Of a stretch of 10,650 nt of DNA, positions 1-6,919 are shown in pieces. Numbering within the stretch: position 1 is the stretch's first letter; every line of letters begins with the position of its first letter. This stretch comes from Acidobacteriaceae bacterium (lineage in GTDB: Bacteria > Acidobacteriota > Terriglobia > Terriglobales > Acidobacteriaceae). A program made the position numbers and the translations under genes. Under the pieces are notes generated by a model. It had not been told where the DNA came from. It ran no database searches and saw nothing but the letters and a program-made list of their open reading frames with translations. The stretch lies in the NCBI GenBank assembly GCA_003165855.1, contig PMXH01000295.1:1-10650 (forward strand), given 5' to 3'.

Positions 1-153
1 CGAATCAGAAGGACTGGTTGCGTTTTCGTCTTGGCTGAATCATCATGGGCCACGGACTACACCTCTTCCAGCCGCGCGTTTCAATCGCACATTTCAATAT
101 AAGCGGCTGTGGATTTCCAGTGTACAAATAGTTCTGGTAGAGGTGTGCGGCAA

Positions 154-183
154 GTGAGAATTTCGGTGAGCGTAGTCTAAAAT
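154..183 (+). promoter_or_regulatory. possible sigma-70-type promoter of the hydrolase gene
   Basis: A TAAAAT hexamer (178-183, five of six matches to TATAAT) lies 18 bp downstream of GTGAGA (154-159, four of six matches to TTGACA). It would give a leader of roughly 45 nt before the ATG at 234. The match is modest and was judged by eye. The rest of 1-233 shows no supportable gene. Confidence 0.25.
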
Positions 184-220
184 CATTCGACACTGAGGAC
201 GCAGGGTCTGTCGCTGGGAT

Positions 221-226
221 GAGGGG
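221..226 (+). promoter_or_regulatory. ribosome binding site deciding the hydrolase start
   Basis: GAGGGG sits 7 nt before the ATG at 234, an ideal Shine-Dalgarno distance. It overlaps the upstream in-frame ATG at 219, which has no comparable site of its own, and is only 4 nt from the GTG at 231. This favours 234 as the true start. Confidence 0.6.
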
Positions 227-233
227 AAACGTG

Positions 234-875
234 ATGGTATCTCGCAGCGTTATTTTCTGGGAAGTCGACACGCAGGCGGACTTTATGCTGCCGGGCGGCA
301 AGCTTTATGTGCCCGGCGCGGAACGATTGCTGCCTAACATTCGAAAGCTTACGGATGCTGCCCGACAGGGATGCGTCTTTCTGGTGTCGCATGGTTGCTA
401 CCACACGAAGGACGATCCTGAATTCAAGACGTTTCCGCCGCACTGCATCAAGGGCACCCCGGGCTCTGCATTTGTTCCGGAAGCGCTGACGGAGAAAGTC
501 GTCACCGTTCCGAACGAGCCCACAGCAAGGCTGCCGCAGGATCTTTTCGCATACCAACAGATTCTCCTTGAAAAACAGACGCTCGACATTTTTGAAAGCC
601 GGCATGCCGGGGAGCTGGTGAAACGATTCGAGGACGATACAGAGTTTGTGGTCTTTGGCGTGGTGACGGAATACTGTGTACGTTTCGCGGCGAAGGGATT
701 GCTGGAACGCGGCCGGCGCGTTTCCGTGGTGCGGGATGCGATCGAAACCTTGAAGGCTGAAGATGCACAGCGCACGGTGGCTGAACTGCAGGCTCTGGGA
801 GCAAAAGTTATCACCACGGAGCAGGCCCGGGCGCTGCTGAACGGTTCGAAACAGCAGACTACTGGTGGGCGCTAG
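234..875 (+). CDS. isochorismatase-family cysteine hydrolase, nicotinamidase-like
   Basis: A 213-residue cytoplasmic enzyme of the isochorismatase/nicotinamidase superfamily, which hydrolyses amide bonds through a Cys-Asp-Lys triad. The likely reaction, by analogy, is nicotinamide to nicotinate plus ammonia in NAD salvage, but the substrate is not proven. Visible residues counted from 234: Asp12 in the DTQADF motif, Lys114 in LLEKQ, and the nucleophile Cys148 in VTEYC, preceded by the usual V-V pair. The segment [10 protein letters not shown] (about 69-78) is a nicotinamidase hallmark and supplies the metal-ligand His70; His57 and Glu63 (in DDPEF) fill further ligand positions. The first ligand Asp of the usual DxH appears replaced by Cys55. 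Length is normal for the family. An in-frame ATG at 219 would add five residues, but the GAGGGG site favours 234. It converges on the kinase gene with overlapping stops. No signal peptide is seen. Family assignment is firm; substrate is uncertain. Confidence 0.9.
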   Translation: MVSRSVIFWEVDTQADFMLPGGKLYVPGAERLLPNIRKLTDAARQGCVFLVSHGCYHTKDDPEFKTFPPHCIKGTPGSAFVPEALTEKVVTVPNEPTARLPQDLFAYQQILLEKQTLDIFESRHAGELVKRFEDDTEFVVFGVVTEYCVRFAAKGLLERGRRVSVVRDAIETLKAEDAQRTVAELQALGAKVITTEQARALLNGSKQQTTGGR

Positions 876-3568
876 GGGAAGCGCACATCCAGGCTATAAA
901 TCTCCTGCGTGCTGCGGTCCCGCATCAGGAGCGGTTTGTCGTCGGGCGCCAGGCCGACCCAGAACTCCCAGGGATCGAAGCCGCGCGGAATTTCCTTCAG
1001 GCTGAGCAATCGTTCCACTTTGCCGCCGGGCACGCTCACGCGCACGAGGTCGTCGGTTTGGTCGGAATAATCCTCGGCATAGAGATACTTGCCATCATGA
1101 GACCAGTTCTCGAAGCCGAAGCGTGACAGCGCAAGCTGGGTCCAATTCTTCTTCTCGATATCGTAAAGCATCAACCTGGTGGAGTCCGCGGAAAGAGCGG
1201 CAATATGGCGCCCATCGGGCGAGCAGCGGGGACTGAAAAGATTTTCCGAGCCGGGCACATCCGAAATTTGCGAAGTCTTCAAGTCAACGATGTGGATGTT
1301 GGGACCCTTGGCGGTGCCGTATTCCAGCCATGGGACTCCCGCGAATACGATGGAATCGCTCTTGGGCGTCCAGGTGGGATCGCCCTGGTTGTGATCGGCC
1401 GGGACGACTTCATGCGGCGTGCCGCCTTCGGCGGGCAGGACGAATATCTTCCAGGGTTTCCCCGGGCGCGATGCCATAAATGCGATCTGAGTTCCGTCGG
1501 GGGACCAACGCGGCGAATGCGTCTGCATCGGTGGATAGCTGAGTTGGATGCGAGAGCTTCCGTCCAGTTTGCTGCGCCACAGCGTGAGGTCCGGATGCGC
1601 CACATAGGTGATCCACTCGCCGTTGGGGAAGATATCGGCCTCGCCCGCCGACACTCCGGGAAGGTAGATGGAGAACTGCGATTTGCGATCGAGGCCGATC
1701 AAATCGAAGCGGCGCTGCTGACCGATTACGAATAGCTTCTTTCCGTCCGGACTCGGCACGGGATTGCTGGACATGAGCGGACCCACGGTGAGCTGCGTCG
1801 GCGCGGCGCTCGCGTTGCGAAACAGGGACGTACCCTCGCGCAGAGCCCAGACGTTCTGGGAATGATCGCGAGTGGATTCGAAGAGGTAGTAGTCTCCCTG
1901 GGGCGTCCAGGTTCCGTTCGATTCTTGCGCGGGCTTGTTCCAGTCGGGCAAGAGCGGGTGCAAGTTCTTCCCGTCTGCTGAAACCTCCCACAAGGAAGAA
2001 GTGCGCTGGTTCGTATCCCGGATGGTGAAGCGCAAAAGGCGGCCATCGGGAGAAAATCGAGGTGCAAACGGAACGCCTTGCACCGCGATGAGTTCGTGCG
2101 AATCAGTTCCGTCCGCAGTGCACACGTACAAGCTGGATTGCCTGGCGTACACGATGTGTTGGCCGTCCGGCGTCCAGGTGGCGGCGTGCGCGAGGATGTT
2201 TCCCACCGGCCGGGGCGATCCTGCCGGGACTGGGAGCACCCAGACCGGCCACTCGGTTTCCGAACCCTCCGCCATGCCTTTCACCAGCAATTCGGAACGA
2301 CCGGGGTAGAAATCATAGACGTCGGCACTGGCCAGTGAGGTAGGGAGGGGAGCGGTTTCTCCACCCGAAGTGGAAACCTGCATCAGGGCGGAGTGGCCGT
2401 TGACATATTCGGAGAAGTACAGCCGGGTTCCATCGGTGACCAGAGAGCGCTTGGATGTGCCGTCGTTGGTAATCTGCCGCGATGCGATCACCGCCGGCGG
2501 GGAGGCTGGCGATCTTAGGAACAAAACGACCGTGATCAATGCTGCGACGGCAACGAGAGCGGCCGCCAGCCAGGGTAGGATCTTTGCCTTCTTCGGTGGA
2601 GCGGGAATGGCGTTGTAGGCGGTAGCGAACAAGGCACGGATTCTCTCCTTCGAATCCGGCGCCGGCCCGGCGGCCGTCACGGTCGTCAGGGTTTGGTCTG
2701 ACTCGACTTCGCGGCGCAGGCGCTGCAAATCAAGTCGCATCTCGGCTGCGCTTTGATAGCGCTTCGCGGGATCCTTTTCGAGGGCCTTCTTCACGATGCG
2801 TTCGAGTTCCAGAGGGGTCGCAGCGTTGAAGCGCAAAGGCCACTCCGGCACGCTGTGGATAAGAGAGTCGAAAAATGCGGCGGTAGTTTGCCCTCGGAAA
2901 GGCAGGACTCCGGAGGCCATCTCGTAGAGCACCACGCCGAAGGAGAACAGGTCGGTACGGGAGTCGAGCGGGCGGCCCAGGGCCTGCTCCGGCGACATGT
3001 AAGGGATGGTTCCCAGAGCGGAGCCGGGGCGGGTAAGGTCATCGGGCGATTGCGTGACACCGCCGAAGGTGTTGCCACTGACGTGAGCTTCTTCGTCCAG
3101 GGCGAGCTTGGCCAGACCGAAGTCGAGGATCTTGGCGTTTCCGCGCTTGGTGACAAAAATGTTTGTGGGGTTAATGTCGCGGTGAATGATGCCGTGAGTG
3201 TGGGCGGCGTCGAGGGCGTCGGCGATCTCGATTCCGAGCGCCAACAGGGTTCCAATTTCCAGCGGACGCCCGGCAATGCGGTGCTTCAGGGGCAGGCCGT
3301 CCAGAAACTCCATGGCGATGAAAGCTTCGCCATCCTGCTCGCCAATGTCGTAGATGGTGCAGATATTGGGGTGATTCAGCGCGGACGCGGCCTGGGCTTC
3401 GACTTGAAAACGGGCGAGGGAATGAGGACTACGGGCAACCTTTTCGGGCAGAAACTTGAGGGCGACGAAACGGTGAAGACGCGTGTCTTCCGCCTTATAG
3501 ACAACGCCCATCCCGCCGCCTCCGAGCTTTTCGACAACGCGGTAATGCGAGATGGTTTGCCCGATCAC
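872..3568 (-). CDS. membrane Ser/Thr protein kinase with C-terminal TolB/PD40 beta-propeller
   Basis: An 898-residue PknB-type (Hanks) kinase fused to a periplasmic sensor-like propeller. The kinase domain spans about 9-285: glycine loop 15-21 (LGGGGMG), ATP-anchoring Lys38 in VALK, helix-C Glu57, HRD with Asp131, metal-binding Asn136, DFG Asp149, activation segment ending GTIPYMSPE (186-194), and Asp206. The catalytic-loop Lys of HRDxKPxN is Asn133 here, which is odd. A charged linker leads to one membrane span (about 330-351). Residues 360-898 carry about nine PD40/WD40-like turns with xSPDG or xTPDG cores near 465, 505, 554, 605, 647, 688, 733, 782 and 822. Expected topology is kinase inside, propeller in the periplasm, probably sensing a ligand or partner; this is inferred from the family. 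The start is GTG, with AGGA 7 nt upstream. The gene follows the aldo/keto reductase by 75 bp on the same strand and overlaps the convergent hydrolase stop by 4 nt. Confidence 0.95.
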   Translation of the reverse strand: MIGQTISHYRVVEKLGGGGMGVVYKAEDTRLHRFVALKFLPEKVARSPHSLARFQVEAQAASALNHPNICTIYDIGEQDGEAFIAMEFLDGLPLKHRIAGRPLEIGTLLALGIEIADALDAAHTHGIIHRDINPTNIFVTKRGNAKILDFGLAKLALDEEAHVSGNTFGGVTQSPDDLTRPGSALGTIPYMSPEQALGRPLDSRTDLFSFGVVLYEMASGVLPFRGQTTAAFFDSLIHSVPEWPLRFNAATPLELERIVKKALEKDPAKRYQSAAEMRLDLQRLRREVESDQTLTTVTAAGPAPDSKERIRALFATAYNAIPAPPKKAKILPWLAAALVAVAALITVVLFLRSPASPPAVIASRQITNDGTSKRSLVTDGTRLYFSEYVNGHSALMQVSTSGGETAPLPTSLASADVYDFYPGRSELLVKGMAEGSETEWPVWVLPVPAGSPRPVGNILAHAATWTPDGQHIVYARQSSLYVCTADGTDSHELIAVQGVPFAPRFSPDGRLLRFTIRDTNQRTSSLWEVSADGKNLHPLLPDWNKPAQESNGTWTPQGDYYLFESTRDHSQNVWALREGTSLFRNASAAPTQLTVGPLMSSNPVPSPDGKKLFVIGQQRRFDLIGLDRKSQFSIYLPGVSAGEADIFPNGEWITYVAHPDLTLWRSKLDGSSRIQLSYPPMQTHSPRWSPDGTQIAFMASRPGKPWKIFVLPAEGGTPHEVVPADHNQGDPTWTPKSDSIVFAGVPWLEYGTAKGPNIHIVDLKTSQISDVPGSENLFSPRCSPDGRHIAALSADSTRLMLYDIEKKNWTQLALSRFGFENWSHDGKYLYAEDYSDQTDDLVRVSVPGGKVERLLSLKEIPRGFDPWEFWVGLAPDDKPLLMRDRSTQEIYSLDVRFP

Positions 3569-3575
3569 TGAAGAA

Positions 3576-3579
3576 TCCT
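3576..3579 (-). promoter_or_regulatory. ribosome binding site for the kinase GTG start
   Basis: AGGA on the minus strand ends 7 nt before the GTG at 3568-3566. It supports this non-ATG start, which also places the glycine loop at the usual distance from the N-terminus. Confidence 0.55.
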
Positions 3580-3643
3580 ACGTTGGGGAAAGGGGCAAGT
3601 CAACGAAAGGGCGAGAAGTCGGCAGATGACGGCGGATTCAAAG

Positions 3644-4480
3644 TCAGCCGGCGAGACCTTCGATCGCCCGCACCGCTTCTGGCGGGAGCGTTAGGCTATA
3701 GCTGGCGAGATCCTGCTTCATGTGTTCGGGATTGGAAGTGCCGGTTAGCGGCAGCATTCCGAGTGCGCGGGCGAAGGCGAAAACGATCTGGGCCGGAGTG
3801 GCGTTCGCGTTGGCAGCCAGGCGCGCGACCAGAGAATGATGGAGGATCTCCGGGTTGGCGGTGAGCAGCGAGAATCCCTGATAAGTGATTTTGTGCTCGC
3901 GGCAGAACAGGCGTATGTCACGGTCCCAGCCGAGGCGGGCATAGCAACGGTTCTGCACGAATGCGGGAACTTCGGAGTGGACGGCGATCATCTGCTCAAG
4001 GTGCCGCAAAGAAACATTGCTTACGCCGAGCAGGCGGGTGCGGCCGGCATCGCGCTCCTTCGTCATCGCCTCCCAGACCTCGGCGTCGGCGTCGGTCCAG
4101 AGGTGGCCGGAGGAGGGTCCGTGGAGCACGTAGCTGTCGACGTGGTCGGTGCCGAGATGTTCGAGTGAGCTGGCCAGGGATTGGGCGACTTGAACGGAAA
4201 AGCTGGCCGCGGGATCGTAGGGTAGACGGTGGTCCTGACCGGGCCGGTAGGTGAATTTCGTCTGTAGAAAGAGATCGGAGCGTGAGACGGCTCCGGTGCG
4301 ATAGGCGGCTGCCAATCCCTGGCCGACTCCAGCTTCGAAGTAATGGCGCCGTTGGTTGGCGGTGTCGATGCCGCGAAAACCCATGCGCAGCGCGAGTTCG
4401 ACGAGGGCCGGGGTGCGGTCTTCCTTCCAGGCGGTGCCATAGAGGAAGTCAGGAAGGGATGAAGGTTGCGGGGTTGGCAT
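3644..4480 (-). CDS. aldo/keto reductase
   Basis: A 278-residue NADPH-dependent (by family) oxidoreductase with the TIM-barrel aldo/keto reductase fold, acting in the cytoplasm on an unknown aldehyde, ketone or sugar. The catalytic tetrad is complete: Asp39 (GIDTA), Tyr47 (RRHYFEAGVG), Lys75 (LQTKF) and His120 (VLHGP). The substrate- and cofactor-lining motifs GVSN (about 152-155) and VQNRCY (about 175-180) are present, and LTGTSNPEH near residue 245 matches the 2'-phosphate-binding segment of the family. Length is slightly short of the usual 280-330. The ATG at 4480 is the first possible start, because an in-frame TGA lies 15 nt upstream; no clear Shine-Dalgarno is visible. It lies 75 bp upstream of the kinase gene on the same strand, so a two-gene transcript is plausible, with no terminator seen between them. 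It diverges from the response regulator across 238 bp. Confidence 0.93.
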   Translation of the reverse strand: MPTPQPSSLPDFLYGTAWKEDRTPALVELALRMGFRGIDTANQRRHYFEAGVGQGLAAAYRTGAVSRSDLFLQTKFTYRPGQDHRLPYDPAASFSVQVAQSLASSLEHLGTDHVDSYVLHGPSSGHLWTDADAEVWEAMTKERDAGRTRLLGVSNVSLRHLEQMIAVHSEVPAFVQNRCYARLGWDRDIRLFCREHKITYQGFSLLTANPEILHHSLVARLAANANATPAQIVFAFARALGMLPLTGTSNPEHMKQDLASYSLTLPPEAVRAIEGLAG

Positions 4481-4578
4481 GGCACTATTCTGTCACGAGC
4501 GTTGTTTGAGGCTTGGATTAGCTCATCGGGATCGCCTGCTGAAGGCTTCCAAGGAAGCTCCTGCACGGCATTTCTCCC

Positions 4579-4605
4579 TTGACTCAGCCGTACCATTGCT
4601 ATAAG
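4579..4605 (+). promoter_or_regulatory. candidate promoter of the response regulator gene
   Basis: TTGACT (4579-4584) and TATAAG (4600-4605) each match five of six bases of the sigma-70 hexamers, but the spacer is only 15 bp. A second TATAAG follows at 4611-4616. The pair lies in the divergent gap, about 115 bp before the ATG at 4719. No convincing GG-N10-GC sigma-54 element was found in this gap. Confidence 0.35.
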
Positions 4606-4718
4606 CCTCGTATAAGGGCTTTTCTGCGACGTTGCAGACTGGCATGTGGCGCCGGTCATCAGGGTCCTAATGCAACCTTTCGCTGCGGCGATAGAAAAAT
4701 CAATCGCTGAAGCGCTCC

Positions 4719-6098
4719 ATGAATGGACCGACCATGCTCAAACTGCTAGCCATTGACGACAATCGCGAGAATCTGGGGTTGATTACTGCCACGCTCGAGG
4801 ACCAAAGCGTGGAGATATTGACGGCGAGCGACGCCGAAGTCGGCTTCGAGATGTTCTTACAGTTTCGACCGAGGATCATCTTGCTTGACCTCGTCATGCC
4901 AAAAGTCAGCGGAATGGAATTGCTGGAAAGAATCGTCGCCGTTGATCAGGGCGTGGACGTCATCCTGATGACGGCGCACTATTCCACCGACTCGGCGGTG
5001 GAGGCAATTCAGAAGGGCGCCAGCGATTATTTGACCAAACCCATCGAGGTGGAAAAACTCCGCAGCCGCATCGCAAAACTCATTTTGGAAGCGCAGAGAC
5101 GCGAGATGACACTACGGCTCGACCAGGAGTTGATCGATGCCTATCAGTTTGAAGGAATGGTCGGACGCAGTCCGTTGATGATGGAGGTATTTGCGAGGAT
5201 TCGGCGGGTCGCGCCTCACTTCAGAACGGTGCTGGTAACCGGCGCGACGGGAACAGGAAAGGAACTGGCCGCTCTGGCGCTCCACCGCCTTAGTCCGGCA
5301 GCACGGGGACCATTCGTGGTTTGTAACTGCTCGACGCTGGTGGAGAGCCTGGTAGAGAGCGAACTGTTCGGCCATGTCCGGGGCGCTTTTACGGGCGCTA
5401 TCCAAGACAAACCCGGATTATTCGAGCACGCCGACGGCGGAACAATCTTTCTGGATGAGATTGGGGAACTGTCGCAAGCGGCGCAAGCGAAACTGCTTCG
5501 AGTACTGCAAGATCACCAGGTGCAGCGAGTCGGGTCAGTCGTTCCCCGGAACATTGACGTGCGCGTGGTCGCCGCCACTCACCGCAATCTGAAAACCATG
5601 GTCCGCGACGGACAGTTCCGGGAAGATTTGTACTACCGGCTGGCAGTGGTCGAAATTGCTTTGCCAACGCTGGCCAACCGGCGGGAGGACCTGCCGCTTC
5701 TGGAGAGGTATTTCATCGAAAAATTTGCCGAGGAGTACAAAAGGCCGATCGCCGGTCTGGTCCGCAGGGCACAGACCTGCCTGGCCACATACCCGTGGCC
5801 GGGAAACATCCGGGAGCTCGAGAATGTAATCGGCGGCGCCTGCATGATGGTGGAGGGAAATCTAATTGACATCGGCGATCTTCCGGAGAGGTTTCGCGTT
5901 CCCTTGACCGCAGACGTCTTTATGGACGATAAATTTCTCTCGCTGGAGGAAGTGCAGAGGCGTCACGTCATCAACGTGCTGGAGGGAGTCGGGGGCAACA
6001 AAATGCGAGCTGCGGAGATCCTGGGTATCGGCCGCGCGACGATTTACCAACTTCTATCCAAAATGAAGCTTGAAGAACGCACGGACGAGAGCGCGTAA
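4719..6098 (+). CDS. NtrC-family sigma-54-dependent response regulator
   Basis: A 459-residue two-component transcription activator. The receiver domain (about 6-120) has acidic pocket Asp13/Asp14, phospho-acceptor Asp57 (LLDLVMP), Thr85 and Lys107 (LTKP). The AAA+ domain (about 146-375) has Walker A GATGTGK (175-181), the sigma-54 contact loop GAFTGA (222-227) intact, Walker B FLDE (Asp246, Glu247), and the FREDLYYRL segment (300-308) with Arg residues for ATP sensing; PWPGNIREL (359-367) marks the lid. A Fis-type helix-turn-helix closes the protein (about 412-450: [18 protein letters not shown]). On phosphorylation by a histidine kinase it should oligomerise, bind upstream sites and remodel sigma-54 RNA polymerase. 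No histidine kinase gene is visible, so it is an orphan here and its targets are unknown. ATG 4719 lacks a good Shine-Dalgarno; an in-frame ATG at 4734 would give [10 protein letters not shown], an equally natural receiver start. Confidence 0.96.
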   Translation: MNGPTMLKLLAIDDNRENLGLITATLEDQSVEILTASDAEVGFEMFLQFRPRIILLDLVMPKVSGMELLERIVAVDQGVDVILMTAHYSTDSAVEAIQKGASDYLTKPIEVEKLRSRIAKLILEAQRREMTLRLDQELIDAYQFEGMVGRSPLMMEVFARIRRVAPHFRTVLVTGATGTGKELAALALHRLSPAARGPFVVCNCSTLVESLVESELFGHVRGAFTGAIQDKPGLFEHADGGTIFLDEIGELSQAAQAKLLRVLQDHQVQRVGSVVPRNIDVRVVAATHRNLKTMVRDGQFREDLYYRLAVVEIALPTLANRREDLPLLERYFIEKFAEEYKRPIAGLVRRAQTCLATYPWPGNIRELENVIGGACMMVEGNLIDIGDLPERFRVPLTADVFMDDKFLSLEEVQRRHVINVLEGVGGNKMRAAEILGIGRATIYQLLSKMKLEERTDESA

Positions 6099-6281
6099 GA
6101 GGTTTTACTGTCCCTGCCGCGTCCGGTTGACCGCGAAGTCGATTCACAACTGCTACGAGCTTCTCCACAATTGCCGAAGTCCTCAAAACGCTATGGCCCG
6201 ATCTACTGGTTACCCTGCGTTACTAATGTCTATTACTGTCCAGCTATTGTGCGCTTCTGGTTAGGGGCATAACTTCGGTTC

Positions 6282-6869
6282 ATGAATAAGGGTAATGAAT
6301 CACCGGTTGCCGCCACTAAGACGAGCCAGGCGTTCGGGACTGTCACGGCGGGTGCATCCGCGGGAGGAACGCTCCTGAGGTCGACAATGTGTGCCACGCT
6401 TGCCTTGCTGGCGCTGGTTTCGATCTCGGCTGCGGCTGAGCTCCCAGAAGCCCCTAGCAGCAGCGTCAGGCCTCACGGCCTCATGATCGAAGCCGCAATG
6501 CCTGCCCCAGCGCCCGGGACCCTGGCGTTTAACCCTGAAGTCAAACCCATCGACAAGAAGTTCATTAGCTTGGCTCTTATCTCTACTGGCAGCACGTTTG
6601 CCGATTCATACACCACATTGTTCGCCCGGGAGAACTGGCTTGCTGGGAAAAAGGGAGTCTGCAACGTGGAAGTTGAGTCAGCTTACTTGTATGGAACTCA
6701 CCCGACCGTGGGGCGTGCGTACGCCGTTGCATCGGTGAAGAGTGTCAGTTCCGCATTTGCGGCGTACTACTTGCGCAAGCACCACAGCAGGCTTTGGAGC
6801 CTGCCGCTGGTGGCAAACTCCATCATCAGCCTGCAGGGTGTGGGCCAGAACATGGCGGCGTGCAACTAG
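6282..6869 (+). CDS. small exported or membrane protein of unknown function
   Basis: A 195-residue protein that I cannot name. Residues 34-52 form a hydrophobic signal-type segment ending AAA, with Arg33 before it, so cleavage is likely before Glu53. The mature protein would begin ELPEAPSSS and continue with a Pro/Ala-rich stretch to about 82. The rest (about 90-195) has weakly hydrophobic segments near 94-114, 143-163 and 171-190, with a pattern D108-TT, Cys127, YGTHPTVGRAYAV (137-149), YYLRKHHSRLW (162-172) and a C-terminal Cys194. This resembles small acidobacterial membrane proteins (DUF5658-like in flavour; inference from memory). ATG 6282 has only a distant AGGGG (14 nt). ATG 6387 has GAGG 6 nt upstream and would start right at the hydrophobic segment (160 residues), so the start is uncertain. 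It lies 183 bp after the response regulator; that gap shows no terminator or gene I can support. Confidence 0.75.
   Translation: MNKGNESPVAATKTSQAFGTVTAGASAGGTLLRSTMCATLALLALVSISAAAELPEAPSSSVRPHGLMIEAAMPAPAPGTLAFNPEVKPIDKKFISLALISTGSTFADSYTTLFARENWLAGKKGVCNVEVESAYLYGTHPTVGRAYAVASVKSVSSAFAAYYLRKHHSRLWSLPLVANSIISLQGVGQNMAACN
6377..6380 (+). promoter_or_regulatory. ribosome binding site for an alternative start at 6387
   Basis: GAGG is 6 nt before an in-frame ATG at 6387. Using this start would remove the 35-residue N-terminal extension and leave a signal peptide with no basic n-region. The longer form keeps Lys3, Lys13 and Arg33 before the hydrophobic core. The sequence does not settle the choice. 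Confidence 0.3.
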
Positions 6870-6892
6870 GCGAAGGTTGGTTTCCTGAACGT

Positions 6893-6909
6893 TAGCGGCC
6901 TGGACGCTA
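6893..6909. terminator. weak hairpin between convergent genes
   Basis: TAGCG (6893-6897) can pair with CGCTA (6905-6909) around a 7-nt loop in the 50-bp gap between two converging genes. The stem is only five pairs and no T-run follows on either side, so it is at best a poor terminator. Confidence 0.15.
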
Positions 6910-6919
6910 CTGCTGGATC

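Noticed and set aside
1..38. Eleven open codons in frame 3 (NQKDWLRFRLG then TGA), possibly the end of an upstream gene
   Set aside because: Too short to recognise, and other frames are also open over this stretch; no way to decide from the window.
5..301. 98-residue minus-strand reading frame
   Set aside because: It overlaps the start and ribosome binding site of the well-supported hydrolase gene, and its translation shows no family motif.
2753..3571. 272-residue plus-strand reading frame opposite the kinase domain
   Set aside because: Antisense shadow of a conserved kinase domain; GC-rich codon pattern explains the open frame and no motif is visible.
4063..4659. 198-residue minus-strand frame overlapping the aldo/keto reductase and its upstream region
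   Set aside because: Out-of-frame shadow with low-complexity Pro/Ser/Thr composition; the reductase frame carries the complete catalytic tetrad.
6105..6241. Repeat TTACTGTC at 6105-6112 and 6234-6241 flanking the gap after the response regulator
   Set aside because: Eight bases only; likely chance, with no symmetry expected of an activator site.
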